Shown here: positions 36,126-45,600 of the stretch, piece by piece | How positions within the stretch are numbered: position 1 is the stretch's first letter | Layout: each line of letters starts with the position of its first letter | Source: Micromonospora cremea | GTDB lineage: Bacteria > Actinomycetota > Actinomycetes > Mycobacteriales > Micromonosporaceae | Assembly: GCF_900143515.1 (NCBI RefSeq) | Contig: NZ_FSQT01000001.1 | Coordinates: 558,001-622,000, forward strand | Length of the DNA: 64,000 nucleotides | Direction: 5' to 3' | Made by a program: the position numbers and the translations under genes | The notes under the pieces: model-generated | Told to the model about the DNA's origin: nothing | Seen by the model: only the letters and a program-made list of their open reading frames with translations | Database searches by the model: none

Positions 36126-36818
36126 ATGACTGTAGCGACCGCTTATCCAGTACGCGTGGACGCACACCTCGACCCGCACCTGTCCCGCTGGCTGTGGCTC
36201 GTCAAATGGGTCCTGGTCATCCCGCACGTCATCGTGCTGTTCTTCCTGTGGATCGCGTTCACCGCGCTGTCCATCGTCGCGTTCTTCGCGATCCTGTTCA
36301 CCGCCCGGTATCCGCGACCGATCTTCGAGTTCAACGTCGGCGTCCTGCGCTGGACCTGGCGCGTCAACTACTACGCGTACAGCGCCCTCGGCACCGACCA
36401 GTACCCGCCCTTCACCCTGGCCGAGGTCCCCGACAACCCCGCGCAACTGCACGTGCCCTACCCCGACCACCTGTCGCGCGGGCTCGTCCTGGTGAAATGG
36501 TGGCTGCTCGCACTGCCGCACCTGCTGATCGTCGGCATCCTCATCGGCGGCGGCGCCTCCCTCGCCAGCAGCTCCGACACCCGCAGCTACACCTGGACCG
36601 CCGCCGGCCTCATCGGGCTCCTGGTCCTCATCGCCGCCGTCACCCTGGCCTTCACCGGCCGCTACCCCCGCGGCCTCTACGACCTCATCCTCGGCCTGAA
36701 CCGCTGGGTACTGCGGGTCGCCGCGTACACCTCACTCATGACGGACGCCTACCCACCGTTCCGACTGGACTCCGGCGGCACAGACCCGGCAACCGCGGTC
36801 ATCACACCGGCCAGGTAG
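36126..36818 (+). CDS. DUF4389 membrane protein
   Basis: The protein is 230 residues. It has two repeats of the DUF4389 pattern: LSRWLWLVKWVLVIPHVIVLFFLWIAF / ARYPRPIFEFNVGVLRWTWRVNYYA and LSRGLVLVKWWLLALPHLLIVGIL / GRYPRGLYDLILGLNRWVLRVAAY, the internal duplication usual for this family. GAGAGG precedes the ATG. Function unknown; often found with other small membrane proteins in actinomycetes, as here. Confidence 0.85.
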   Translation: MTVATAYPVRVDAHLDPHLSRWLWLVKWVLVIPHVIVLFFLWIAFTALSIVAFFAILFTARYPRPIFEFNVGVLRWTWRVNYYAYSALGTDQYPPFTLAEVPDNPAQLHVPYPDHLSRGLVLVKWWLLALPHLLIVGILIGGGASLASSSDTRSYTWTAAGLIGLLVLIAAVTLAFTGRYPRGLYDLILGLNRWVLRVAAYTSLMTDAYPPFRLDSGGTDPATAVITPAR

Positions 36819-36887
36819 CCGATCCGACGACATCGCCGCCATGTGGGCTCGGCGCGGCTGAATCACCGTCCAAACGAAGGGAGCGTC

Positions 36888-37508
36888 ATGTCACGAAGGA
36901 TGATCGCGGTCACCGTGGGCATTCTGTTTTTCATCCAGATGGCCACCGCCATCGTCGGCACTTCACTGATCCAGGCATTTGAGGACGGGAACACCGACCG
37001 AGGGCCGCTGACAGTCGGCGTTCTGTTCATGATGTGTTCCGGCATTGCCGTCGTCGGCATCGGCCTGCTGATGTACCAGGTCTTGGAGCCCGTCAATCAA
37101 CAACTGGCTCTCTGGTACCCGGGACTCAGAATTGTCGAGTTCGCCGTCTCCACCGCATGCGGCGTATACCTGCTGGCCCAACTTCAGGTAGTCCCGAACC
37201 ACCTCTTGTGGGTCTATATACCGACCGGCATCGGCGGAGTGATCCTTACCTACCTCCTCTATGTGTCACAGCTGGTCCCTCGACCCATCGCAATACTCGG
37301 CCTCATAGGGTATGCATCGCTTCTCTTGGGAGTACCGCTCGACCTGCTCGGCGTCCTCGACATGAACGCGGGGCCAGGGCTCGCATTACTTGCTCCCGGC
37401 GGACTGTTCGAGTTCGTGTTCCTGCCTATTTGGTTGATCGCGAAGGGATTCAAGTCACCACCGACCGCGAAGGAATTCAAGCCACCAGCGTTGGCGACAG
37501 CGAGCTGA
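36888..37508 (+). CDS. DUF4386-like membrane protein (short)
   Basis: The protein is 206 residues from the ATG at 36888 behind GAAGGGAG; six TM segments. It shares YLLYVSQLVPRPIAILGLIGYASLLLG with the DUF4386 family but lacks the long N-terminal loop. The codon bias is slightly less GC-rich than its neighbours, which might indicate a different source. Function unknown. Confidence 0.72.
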   Translation: MSRRMIAVTVGILFFIQMATAIVGTSLIQAFEDGNTDRGPLTVGVLFMMCSGIAVVGIGLLMYQVLEPVNQQLALWYPGLRIVEFAVSTACGVYLLAQLQVVPNHLLWVYIPTGIGGVILTYLLYVSQLVPRPIAILGLIGYASLLLGVPLDLLGVLDMNAGPGLALLAPGGLFEFVFLPIWLIAKGFKSPPTAKEFKPPALATAS

Positions 37509-37529
37509 CACCCGTGGAGTCACGTGATC

Positions 37530-37745
37530 TCAACCCCGACCGCGGGCTCATGCTGATCATGTCCGGCGAGAAGGACCACACCGTCCCACCGACCGTCTCC
37601 AACGCCATCCAGGACAAGCAGCAACGCAACTCTGGCATGACCGAGTTCGTCGAGATGCCCAACGGGGGACACTCTCTGACCGTCGACTACGGCTGGGCGC
37701 GAGGTCACCGACACTGCACTCACGTTCGTCAAGCGCTTCCCGTGG
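37530..37745 (+). pseudogene. Alpha/beta-hydrolase C-terminal fragment
   Basis: The trace LMLIMSGEKDHTVPPTVSNAIQDKQ...MPNGGHSLTVDYGWA carries the Asp (EKDHTVP) and His (GGHSL) of an alpha/beta-hydrolase catalytic triad, then changes frame to EVTDTALTFVKRF. The nucleophile-elbow half is absent, so this is the 3' end of a deleted gene. Confidence 0.7.
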
Positions 37746-37848
37746 GCGACCGCGGCCCTGGGGCGTTGCTCGCGGTGACCGCTGCCCAGGGACGTTCCGC
37801 ACGGCGGAGAACGCCAAAGTCACCGCACGATCTACGAAGGAGACCGAT

Positions 37849-38601
37849 ATGTCCACCACCGCCATTCGACCCCCACCGGCCACAGCTGTTCCGATGACCT
37901 CGCTGAGGAAGACCGCGCTCGTCGCGGGCGCGTTCTACCTGCTCAGCTTTGTGTCGATCCCGACCCTTTCTCTGTACGCTCCGATTCGCGATGCGAGCTA
38001 CATCGTCGGTCCCAACCCGGGCACCGGCGTTATCTGGGGCGGTGTCCTGGAAATGATCGTGGCCCTTGCCGGCATCGGCACCGCGGTCGCGCTGTACCCC
38101 GTGGTCAAGAAGCAGAACCAAAGCCTCGCTTTGGGCTTCGTCGGCACGCGAGTCCTGGAAGCCGCCACCATCATCTCCGGCGTCGTGATCGTGATGACGA
38201 TCGTGAGCTTAGGGCAGGCGGGCGCCGGACCAGATGCAGTGGTCACCGGCAACGCGCTGATCGCCATGCACAACTGGACGTTCCTGCTCGGACAGGGCTT
38301 CATTCCCGCCGTCAATGCCCTGCTGCTGGGCTCCCTGCTGTACCAGTCCCGCCTTGTCCCGCGGATCCTTCCGCTGGTCGGCTTCATCGGAGCGCCTCTG
38401 CTCGTCACTTCCGTCATCGCTACGCTGTTCGGCTTCTGGACCCAGGTGTCCACGCGGTCGGCGCTGCTGACCATCCCGATCGCTCTGTGGGAGTTCTCGC
38501 TGGGCGTCTACCTGATCGTCAAGGGCTTCAAACCCTCACCCATCACCGCCGCGATGGCCCCTCTCAGCACGCCCACCGACCGCCAGGTCGTCCCGGTCTG
38601 A
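37849..38601 (+). CDS. DUF4386-like membrane protein
   Basis: The protein is 250 residues with a GAAGGAG ribosome site. Six TM segments; blocks AGAFYLLSFVSIPTLSLYAPIRD, FVGTRVLEAATIISGVVIVM and YQSRLVPRILPLVGFIGAPLLVTSVIA match the DUF4386 pattern well, including the conserved E in the RVLEA helix. A short Pro/Thr tail ends the protein. Fourth family member in the region. Confidence 0.83.
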   Translation: MSTTAIRPPPATAVPMTSLRKTALVAGAFYLLSFVSIPTLSLYAPIRDASYIVGPNPGTGVIWGGVLEMIVALAGIGTAVALYPVVKKQNQSLALGFVGTRVLEAATIISGVVIVMTIVSLGQAGAGPDAVVTGNALIAMHNWTFLLGQGFIPAVNALLLGSLLYQSRLVPRILPLVGFIGAPLLVTSVIATLFGFWTQVSTRSALLTIPIALWEFSLGVYLIVKGFKPSPITAAMAPLSTPTDRQVVPV

Positions 38602-38744
38602 CCGTCGCCAACCCGGCCGGGCGCACCAACGCCCGGCCGCGGCAGGTTCGGTCGGCATCACTCCACCCGTACGCGAGCGTTCCATCGACGCCGGTCCCCG
38701 TTGTCGTGGCGGCGAGTACCATGGGGCGGCGCCGCAGACCCGGC

Positions 38745-39344
38745 TCAGTGGCCGCCGCTGTGCTGGTGGCCGGACTCCGCACATACATGGATGCGTTCAC
38801 CCGGTCGGCCAAAGATGCTCAGGACCTCCGCCGAGCCCTCGCCGGTGCTGCCGAACCAGTGCGGCAGCTGAGTGTCGAACTCGGCCGCCTCGCCCACGCC
38901 GAGGACGAAATCTCGGTCGCCGAGGATCAGCCGCATCCGGCCCGAAAGCATATACAGCCATTCATAGCCGTCGTGAATTCGCGGGTTCGGTGTCGACTGA
39001 CTGGCCGGAATGACAATCTTCCATGCTTGGACGCCGTTCGGTTGCTGGGTGAGCGGGAGCACCGTGCGACCGTGCACCCGTCGCGGCTTGAGCCGGATCC
39101 GGGGGTCGCCCACCTCCGGGGCGCCGACGAGGTCGTCCAGCGGCACCCGGTAGGCCTGGGCGAGGGGGAGGAGCAGTTCGAGGCTGGGGCGGCGTTGGCC
39201 GTTTTCGAGCCGGGACAGGGTGCTCTTGGAGATGCCGGTGCGCTCCGACAGATCGGTCAGGGTGACACCACGCTGGGCGCGGATCCGCTTCAGCCGCGGC
39301 CCCACCAGGTCAAGCGCGGCAGCGATCCGCGATGGGTCGTCCAC
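38745..39344 (-). CDS. XRE-family regulator with cupin domain
   Basis: The protein is about 199 residues from the GTG at 39344; the longer open frame upstream overlaps the divergent oxidoreductase and is spurious. HTH at about 15-70: GPRLKRIRAQRGVTLTDLSERTGISKSTLSRLENGQRRPSLELL. The C-terminal cupin has HDGYEWLYMLSGRMRLILGD and AEFDTQLPHWF, a small-molecule-binding barrel. It is divergent from the FAD oxidoreductase at 39421, which is its likely target. Confidence 0.85.
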   Translation of the reverse strand: MDDPSRIAAALDLVGPRLKRIRAQRGVTLTDLSERTGISKSTLSRLENGQRRPSLELLLPLAQAYRVPLDDLVGAPEVGDPRIRLKPRRVHGRTVLPLTQQPNGVQAWKIVIPASQSTPNPRIHDGYEWLYMLSGRMRLILGDRDFVLGVGEAAEFDTQLPHWFGSTGEGSAEVLSIFGRPGERIHVCAESGHQHSGGH

Positions 39345-39376
39345 CTGCTCATCCCACGCCGGTTTCCCGGAAATAG

Positions 39377-39388
39377 CAACAAACGTTG
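39377..39388. promoter_or_regulatory. CAAC-N4-GTTG dyad between the XRE and oxidoreductase genes
   Basis: A short inverted repeat in the 76-base divergent gap, a plausible operator for the XRE-cupin protein. Weak evidence on its own. Confidence 0.3.
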
Positions 39389-39420
39389 TCGCCGTCCCCG
39401 CAGGCGCCCACGCTGATGAC

Positions 39421-40356
39421 ATGAGCGAGTACGACGTAGTGATCATCGGCGGCGGCGCTGCCGGACTGTCAGCGGCCCTGGTCCTCGCCCGTGCCCGGCG
39501 CCGCGTTGCGGTAGTCGACGCCGGCGCACCACGCAACGCTCCGGCCACCCACATGCACGGTTTCCTCTCCCGCGACGGCCTCCCCCCGCACGACCTTCTC
39601 GCCACCGGGCGCAAGGAGGTGCAAGGTTACGGTGGCCACCTGATCGGCGGCCAGGTCACCGGTATCGACCCCGATACGGGTGCGGGCTTTCACGTTCGCT
39701 TGGCCGACGGCCCCACGTTGAGCACCCGCCGCATCCTGATCACCACCGGCCTGCGTGACGAACTCCCGGACATCCCCGGTGTGCGTGAGCGCTGGGGACG
39801 GGATCTGCTGCACTGCCCCTACTGCCACGGGTACGAGGTGCGCGACCAGCCGGTCGCCGTGCTGGGCGGAACGCCGGACGCCGTCGCACACGCCCAACTC
39901 GTCCGACAGTGGTCGGCCGACATTGTCCTCTTCCCGCACACCGACACCCTGACGGTCGACCAGCGCCACCAGCTGGCGGCCCGGGCCATCGGCGTCGTGG
40001 ACGGTCACGTGCGCCGGCTCGTCGTGGGCGACGACCGGTTGAGCGGTGTCGAACTCGAAGACGGTCGCCTCATCCGCCGCGCCGCGGTGTTTGTCCGACC
40101 GCGCTTCGTCCCCAACAACGACCTGCTCCTGGCGATGGGCTGTGCCGTGGATGACCGCGGATGGGTCGTGATCGACGCTGCCGGCCGCACCACAGTCTCC
40201 GGTGTCTGGGTGGCCGGCAATGTGACCAACCCGCGGGCTCAGGTCATCACCGCCGCCGGTGAGGGTTCCGCTGCTGCCATCGCGATCAATGCGGACCTGG
40301 TCACCGACGACATCCGCGATGCGGTCCAGAACCATCCGAGCACCATCCAGCCCTGA
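39421..40356 (+). CDS. Thioredoxin-reductase-like FAD oxidoreductase
   Basis: The protein is 311 residues from the ATG at 39421, without a clear ribosome site, so it may be leaderless. FAD site VVIIGGGAAGLSAAL at 6-20, redox pair Cys132-Pro-Tyr-Cys135 in HCPYCHGYEV, and a C-terminal GVWVAGNVTNPRAQVITAAGEGS that closes the FAD fold. The NADPH domain motif (GGTPDAVAHA) lacks the usual GGGxxA. Proteins of this branch with CPYC are often thiol oxidases or reductases near natural-product or detox genes; no partner thioredoxin is nearby. Confidence 0.87.
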   Translation: MSEYDVVIIGGGAAGLSAALVLARARRRVAVVDAGAPRNAPATHMHGFLSRDGLPPHDLLATGRKEVQGYGGHLIGGQVTGIDPDTGAGFHVRLADGPTLSTRRILITTGLRDELPDIPGVRERWGRDLLHCPYCHGYEVRDQPVAVLGGTPDAVAHAQLVRQWSADIVLFPHTDTLTVDQRHQLAARAIGVVDGHVRRLVVGDDRLSGVELEDGRLIRRAAVFVRPRFVPNNDLLLAMGCAVDDRGWVVIDAAGRTTVSGVWVAGNVTNPRAQVITAAGEGSAAAIAINADLVTDDIRDAVQNHPSTIQP

Positions 40357-40382
40357 CGTCATTCCTAAAAGGAGTTCCGACG

Positions 40383-40652
40383 ATGTCCCCTGAGCGGACG
40401 ACCCCGCAGCGCACGCCCGTCCCACCACCGTCGAAGCACCAACTGGCGGTCATGATTTGGCTGGCCGTCTTCCCCACCCTGGTCGCCCTCAACCTGGTCC
40501 TCGGCGGCTCGTTGGACGGACTACCTGCCGTCGCGAGGACCTTCGTCCTCGTCACGATCGCAGTCCCGATCGTCATCTACGGCCTCATGCCCCAGCTCCA
40601 CCGACTCCGCGCACGTCTCGTCACCGGCCGCGCCCAGTCATCCCGCTCGTAA
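40383..40652 (+). CDS. Small two-TM membrane protein
   Basis: The protein is 89 residues; AGGAG precedes the ATG by seven bases. A Pro-rich cytoplasmic start is followed by two TM helices (MIWLAVFPTLVALNLVLGG; FVLVTIAVPIVIYGLMP) and a basic tail. It resembles the membrane tail seen behind some antibiotic-biosynthesis-monooxygenase proteins, but no such domain is present. It is probably co-transcribed with the upstream oxidoreductase. Confidence 0.6.
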   Translation: MSPERTTPQRTPVPPPSKHQLAVMIWLAVFPTLVALNLVLGGSLDGLPAVARTFVLVTIAVPIVIYGLMPQLHRLRARLVTGRAQSSRS

Positions 40653-40747
40653 GGCACCGGCTGCTGCTCAGCAGCGAGGGTCCCGTCGACCCCGGCCAGT
40701 CCCGGCAGCCATTCCCGTCAGGTCTCGAACACTAACCAGGAGCCATC

Positions 40748-41230
40748 ATGCTGCACATACGGAAACCACCACTGACCACGTCGCCGACGCCGGAACGGCC
40801 CGAGGCGCGCGGTGCACGCGCCCCGGCGCAGCTCGCCCTCTGGCAGCTGAACCTGCTTCGCGTGGGCTACTTCGTCATGGGGGTAGGCCTCGCAGTAGTC
40901 AAGTGGCCACTGCTCTTCGCTGACAAGCCGTGGGGGCTGATGGACGGCACCACCGAATGCCTGCTCGTGGCGATGTCGATCCTGGCACTGATCGGCCTCC
41001 GGTACCCCCAGCGCATGCTTCCCGTCCTGCTGTTCGAAGTCGCATGGAAGCTGCTCTGGCTCGGCATCGTCGCCCTACCGCTGTGGCTGGACAACCAGCT
41101 CGAAGGCGCCACCCGCAAGCAGGCCGCGGCGGTCCTCTGGGTCGGGATCATCATCGCCGTCATCCCCTGGCGCCATGTGCTGACCCAGTACGTGCTGGCG
41201 CCCGGGGAGCCATGGCGTCGGAGTCGGTAG
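40748..41230 (+). CDS. Four-TM membrane protein, unknown
   Basis: The protein is 160 residues, with an ATG nine bases after AGGAG. Four hydrophobic helices (LNLLRVGYFVMGVGLAVVKWP; CLLVAMSILALIGLRYP; LPVLLFEVAWKLLWLGIVALPLW; AAAVLWVGIIIAVIPW). The pattern is that of a common actinobacterial small membrane protein family; function not known. Confidence 0.6.
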   Translation: MLHIRKPPLTTSPTPERPEARGARAPAQLALWQLNLLRVGYFVMGVGLAVVKWPLLFADKPWGLMDGTTECLLVAMSILALIGLRYPQRMLPVLLFEVAWKLLWLGIVALPLWLDNQLEGATRKQAAAVLWVGIIIAVIPWRHVLTQYVLAPGEPWRRSR

Positions 41231-41458
41231 GAACCTCTAGTGCCGTGACCACAAACGTTGGCCGGGATGGGCGAGATTCCGATACCGGGTCCGCTCTGCG
41301 GACCCAGTATCGGAACAGGGCCCCGGCAAGTTGACGTCTTGGCCGTGTTGGGTGCGGTTCGTGTGAGGCTGTCCCGACCAGCGATGGTTCTTTGACATAC
41401 AGGCACGGCACCAGTAGATCGCGAAGTATCTGACGCTTCGTAATCTGCAAGGGGTGCC

Positions 41459-41998
41459 GTGCCTGCCCTGACATCATCACCTACTACCACCACGCTGGGA
41501 AAGACCGGCCCGGCCGGTGTGGAACCGGCCCGCCTGATCAGCCTCGCGGAGGCGTTCGCCGCGGTGCCCGACCCGCGCTCGCCCCGCGGCCGTTGGCATC
41601 CGCTGGTGGCGGTCTTGCTGATCGCGGCGTTTGCGGTGACCTGCGACGCTGACGGTTTCACCGCGGTGTGGCAGTGGGCCGACGACGCCCCGCAGCCGGT
41701 CCTGGCCCGGCTGGGCGTGCGGGTCTGCCCGCTGACCGGGTTGGGTAAGCCGCCCTCGGAACGCACGATCCGCCGCACGGTCGCCCGCGTTGATGCGCAG
41801 GCCCTCGAGGATGCCGCCGGCGGGTTCGTCGCCTGCCGGCTGCGAGCTTTCGGCCTGGGCTCGGCCGCCCGAACGCCGGCACGCGAGCGGGAGGCCCGCC
41901 GCGCCCAACGCGCCGTCGCCGATGACCGCACCCGCCCACACCGGCAGCGACAACGCCGCCGGATCGCCTTCGACGGCAAGGTCATGCACGGGGCCAGA
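41459..41998 (+). pseudogene. ISAs1-family transposase, N-terminal fragment
   Basis: GTG start; SLAEAFAAVPDPRSPRGRWHPL, VAVLLIAAFAVTCDADGFTAVWQWADD and RRIAFDGKVMHGARR are the N-terminal domain and first Asp block of ISAs1 (H-repeat) transposases. After GARRPD the similarity stops at a junction near 41998, where sequence of another transposase begins on the opposite strand. Catalytic remainder missing. Confidence 0.8.
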
Positions 41999-41999
41999 C

Positions 42000-42378
42000 G
42001 CCCTGACTGCACGCGGGTCACCCTGCAACCACGCTCGGCCAGCAGCGGGCGCACCTCCGCGACGCTGCGCGTGATCGTCGAGCGGTGCACCCCGAACCAC
42101 GCGGCCACCACGTCATGCGTCAACCCGTGCCGCAGATGCACCAGCGTGGCCATCAGCCGATCCGGGAACCCGAACCGGTACCTCGCGCCGGCGCCGATGC
42201 GGCGACGACGCGCACGGCCGGCGAGCCGGTCACGGTGCCGGGCTTGCCACCGCGGCGCCAGCTCCGCGACCAAGCCCTCAGTCACCTGCCGAGACAGCCC
42301 TGTCATCCGACGATCCATCATGATCGCAGCACCAACCATGGCTCGATCATCGATACTCAAGGATTCGCAACTGTGCAC
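42000..42378 (-). pseudogene. IS5-like (HTH-DDE superfamily) transposase, N-terminal fragment
   Basis: Minus strand: FGFPDRLMATLVHLRHGLTHDVVAAWFGVHRSTITRSVAEVRPLLAERGC is the helix-turn-helix domain of the DDE-superfamily endonuclease type. The frame continues past about 42000 only as an artefact over the ISAs1 fragment. The catalytic domain is lost. The start could be the ATG at 42378 or 42339. Confidence 0.72.
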
Positions 42379-42481
42379 GAGGTCGTTAGCTCCGCCACCC
42401 GGGCTGCTCTACCACTGGCACCGAAGTGCGCGCGTTAACATTCCATTTCGCCAACCCCCAGACTCCTTCTCAGGCAGGGCG

Positions 42482-42510
42482 TTGACATTTCAACAAGGGC
42501 TGCATATGTT
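42482..42510 (+). promoter_or_regulatory. Near-consensus promoter of the GH43 gene
   Basis: TTGACA at 42482-42487, a 17-base spacer and TATGTT at 42505-42510 form an almost ideal vegetative promoter, unusual for this genome type. It lies 120 bases before the start at 42630. Confidence 0.65.
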
Positions 42511-42521
42511 AGCGCTCACTT
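42508..42521. promoter_or_regulatory. LacI-type operator candidate overlapping the -10
   Basis: TGTTAGCGCTCACT resembles the TGTTAGCGCTAACA operator of actinobacterial LacI-family sugar repressors, with one arm imperfect. It overlaps the -10 box, as expected for repression. A related half-site (GTTAACA) lies near 42436. Confidence 0.6.
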
Positions 42522-42629
42522 CGAGCGAGGTCGCCCTCACCGTGCGCGTCTACTTCGGACACAACACTCGGCTGCATGACCCGTCCCGACGCCCGGCCTC
42601 GGCCGGGCGCCCACAGGAGGAAGCCCGGC

Positions 42630-45600
42630 ATGTCCCTATCCCATTCCAGTCGGGCTCGGCAGCCCGCGCGCTACCGTGTCCGCCCCCTGCTCGCCGGCCT
42701 CACCGCTCTGGCCACCAGCCTGGTCGGTCTCGTGGCCCTGTCCTCACCCGGCATGGCGGCCAACCTCGACGACGGCCTCGTCCTGCGCTACGACCTCACC
42801 CAGGCCAGCGGCACGACCGTCACCGACAGTTCCGGCCGCGGCCACAACGGCTCGCTCAGCGGCGACGCGACCTGGCAAGGCGCGGACGGCCTGCGCCTCG
42901 GCGGTACCAACGGCCACGTCCGCCTGCCCGACAACGTCATGCAGGGCCTCACCGACATCACCGTCTCGGTGCAGGTCAACATGGCGACCGACCAGCTCGC
43001 TCCGTACTTCATCTGGGGCCTCGGCAACACCCTCAACGGGGTCGGCAACGGCTACCTGTTCACCACCGGCAACGCCCTTCGGGCCTCCATCGCCAGCGGC
43101 AACTGGTCGACCGAACAGACCATCAACACCGGCCGGAACCTCAGCCGCGGCAGCTGGCGCACCATCACCTACACCCTCGGCGGCGGCACCGCGGCGCTCT
43201 ACGAGGACGGCGTCGAGGTCGCCCGCCAGACCGGCATCACGCTGACCCCCGGCTCGATCGGTGGCGGCACCACCAGGGCCAACTACCTCGGCCGCTCCGT
43301 CTACACCGCTGACCGGTACCTCAAGGGACAGGTCCGTGACTTCCGCATCTACGACCGTGCGGTGACCGCCGACGAGGCCCACGCCCTCGGTGAGCAGACC
43401 GCCGCCGGGCGGGCCACCGCCGACGCGGCAGCCCTCGACCTGGGCGACACCTCCGCGGTGACCGAGAACCTCAGCCTGCCCACCCGGGCCGCCGGCGGCT
43501 CCGCTGTCTCCTGGTCTTCCAGCAACCCGGCCGTGGTGTCGAGCACCGGCGTGGTCACCCGTCCCGCGGCGGGCTCCGGCAACGCCACCGTGACGCTGAC
43601 CGCCACCGTCTCCTACGCCGGCTACACCGCCAGCCGGAACTTCGCCGTCACCGTCGTCCAGGACATCACCGACCAGGAGAAGGTCGACAACGCTCTCGCG
43701 GCCGTCGTCATCCACGATCAGAACGCCATCCGGGGCAACATCACCCTGCCCATCAAGGGGGCACGCGACGTCGCCTTCACCTGGACCGCGAAGGACCCCG
43801 ACGTCGTCACGAAGACCGGTGAGATCAGCCGCCCGCCGTATGGTTCGCGCGCGGTTAAGGCCCGCCTCAGCGTACGCGCGACCAAGGGTTCGGCCAGCGC
43901 GGTACGCAACTTCACCCTGACCGTCCTCCCGCTGCCAAAGGAGCAGCCGCTCGAGGGCTACGCCTTCGCCTACTTCACCGGCGAGGGCACGGCCGACGGC
44001 GAGCAGATCTACTTCGCTGCGAGCCGCGGCAACGACCCGCTCAAGTACGACGAGCTCAACGGCGGCCGCCCTGTCCTCACCTCGAACGAAGGTGACGAGG
44101 GTGTGCGCGACCCGTTCATCATCCGCAGCCCCGAGGGCGACAAGTTCTACCTCATCGCCACCGACCTCAAGATCAACGGCAACGGCGACTGGGACGCCAG
44201 CCAGCGCACCGGAAGCAAGTACATCGAGGTCTGGGAGTCGACCGACCTGGTGAACTGGTCGCAGCAGCGCCACGTGCGCGTCGCGCCCGACACCGCCGGC
44301 AACACCTGGGCCCCGGAGGCCTACTACGACGACACCATCGGCGCCTACGTCGTGTTCTGGGCCTCCAAGCTCTACGCGCCGGAGGACACCGCCCACGCCG
44401 GCAACACCTATAACCGCATGCTCTACGCGACGACTCGCGACTTCCGTACGTTCAGCGAGCCCAACGTGTGGGTCGACCCCGGCTACTCGGTGATCGACTC
44501 GACCGTCGTCAAGCACAACGGCACCTACTACCGCTTCACCAAGGACGAGCGGAACAACACCTCGAGCACCCCGTGCAGCAAGTTCGTCCTCGAGGAGAAG
44601 TCGACCCAGCTGCGTAGCACGAACTGGGACTTCGTCAAGGACTGCATCGGCAAGGCGACGGACACCTCCGCGGGCATCAACCAAGGTGAGGGCCCGACGA
44701 TCTTCAAGAGCAACACCGAGGACAAGTGGTACGTGTTCATCGACGAGTTCGGCGGGCGCGGCTACGTGCCGTTCGAGACCACCGACCTCGACGGCGGGCA
44801 GTTCACCATGTCGACCGGGTATGACCTGCCAACACACCCGCGGCACGGCACGGTTCTGCCGGTCAGCAAGGCCGAGCTCGAGCGCCTCCGCCAGGGTCCT
44901 CCACCCGTGCCGGCGACCAAGAAGGGCGTCATCGCCGACTACCGGCTCGCGGGAGGCACCGGCACGACGGTGGTCGACAGTTCCGGCAACGGCCGTGACG
45001 CCACCATCCGCGGCGGCGTCACCCGAGGCAGCGACGCGATGACCTTCGGCGGTACCGACGGCTACGTCGACCTGCCCGACAACCTGCTGACCGGCCTCAC
45101 CAACGTCAGTGTCTCCGCCCAGGTCTGGGTCGACCCCGCGCAGTCCACCCCCAACTTCATCTGGGGCCTGGGCAACACCACCGACGGCGCCGGCAACGGC
45201 TACCTCTTCACGACCGGGAACTCCTACCGCACCGCCATCGCGAGCGGCAACTGGACGACCGAACAGAACACCGACGCCGGTCGTGACCTCGGACGGGGCG
45301 GCTGGCACACCATCACCTACACCCTGTCGGGTGGGGTGGCCCGCCTCTACGACAACGGTGTCGAGGTGGCCAAAAACAGCGGCGTCACGACGAAGCCGGG
45401 CGACCTGGGGGGCGGCATCACCACGGCCAACTACCTGGGCCGCTCCCTCTACACCGGCGACAACAACTTCAAGGGCAGGATGCGCAGCTTCACGCTGTGG
45501 AACCGTGGCCTGTCAGCCAACGACGTCCTCTCCCTCGCGGGGAACGAAACCGCCATCGGCTCGGTCAAGCTGGACGCCCTCAAGACCGCGGCCATCATCA

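Noticed and set aside
40867..42378. 503-residue minus-strand transposase-like frame
   Set aside because: Only the portion from 42378 to about 42000 resembles a transposase; beyond that it is antisense to the ISAs1 fragment and the small membrane protein.
42744..45308. 854-residue minus-strand open frame under the GH43 gene
   Set aside because: It mirrors the third-position GC bias of the plus-strand gene, with a Val/Gly/Asp-rich composition and no start context.
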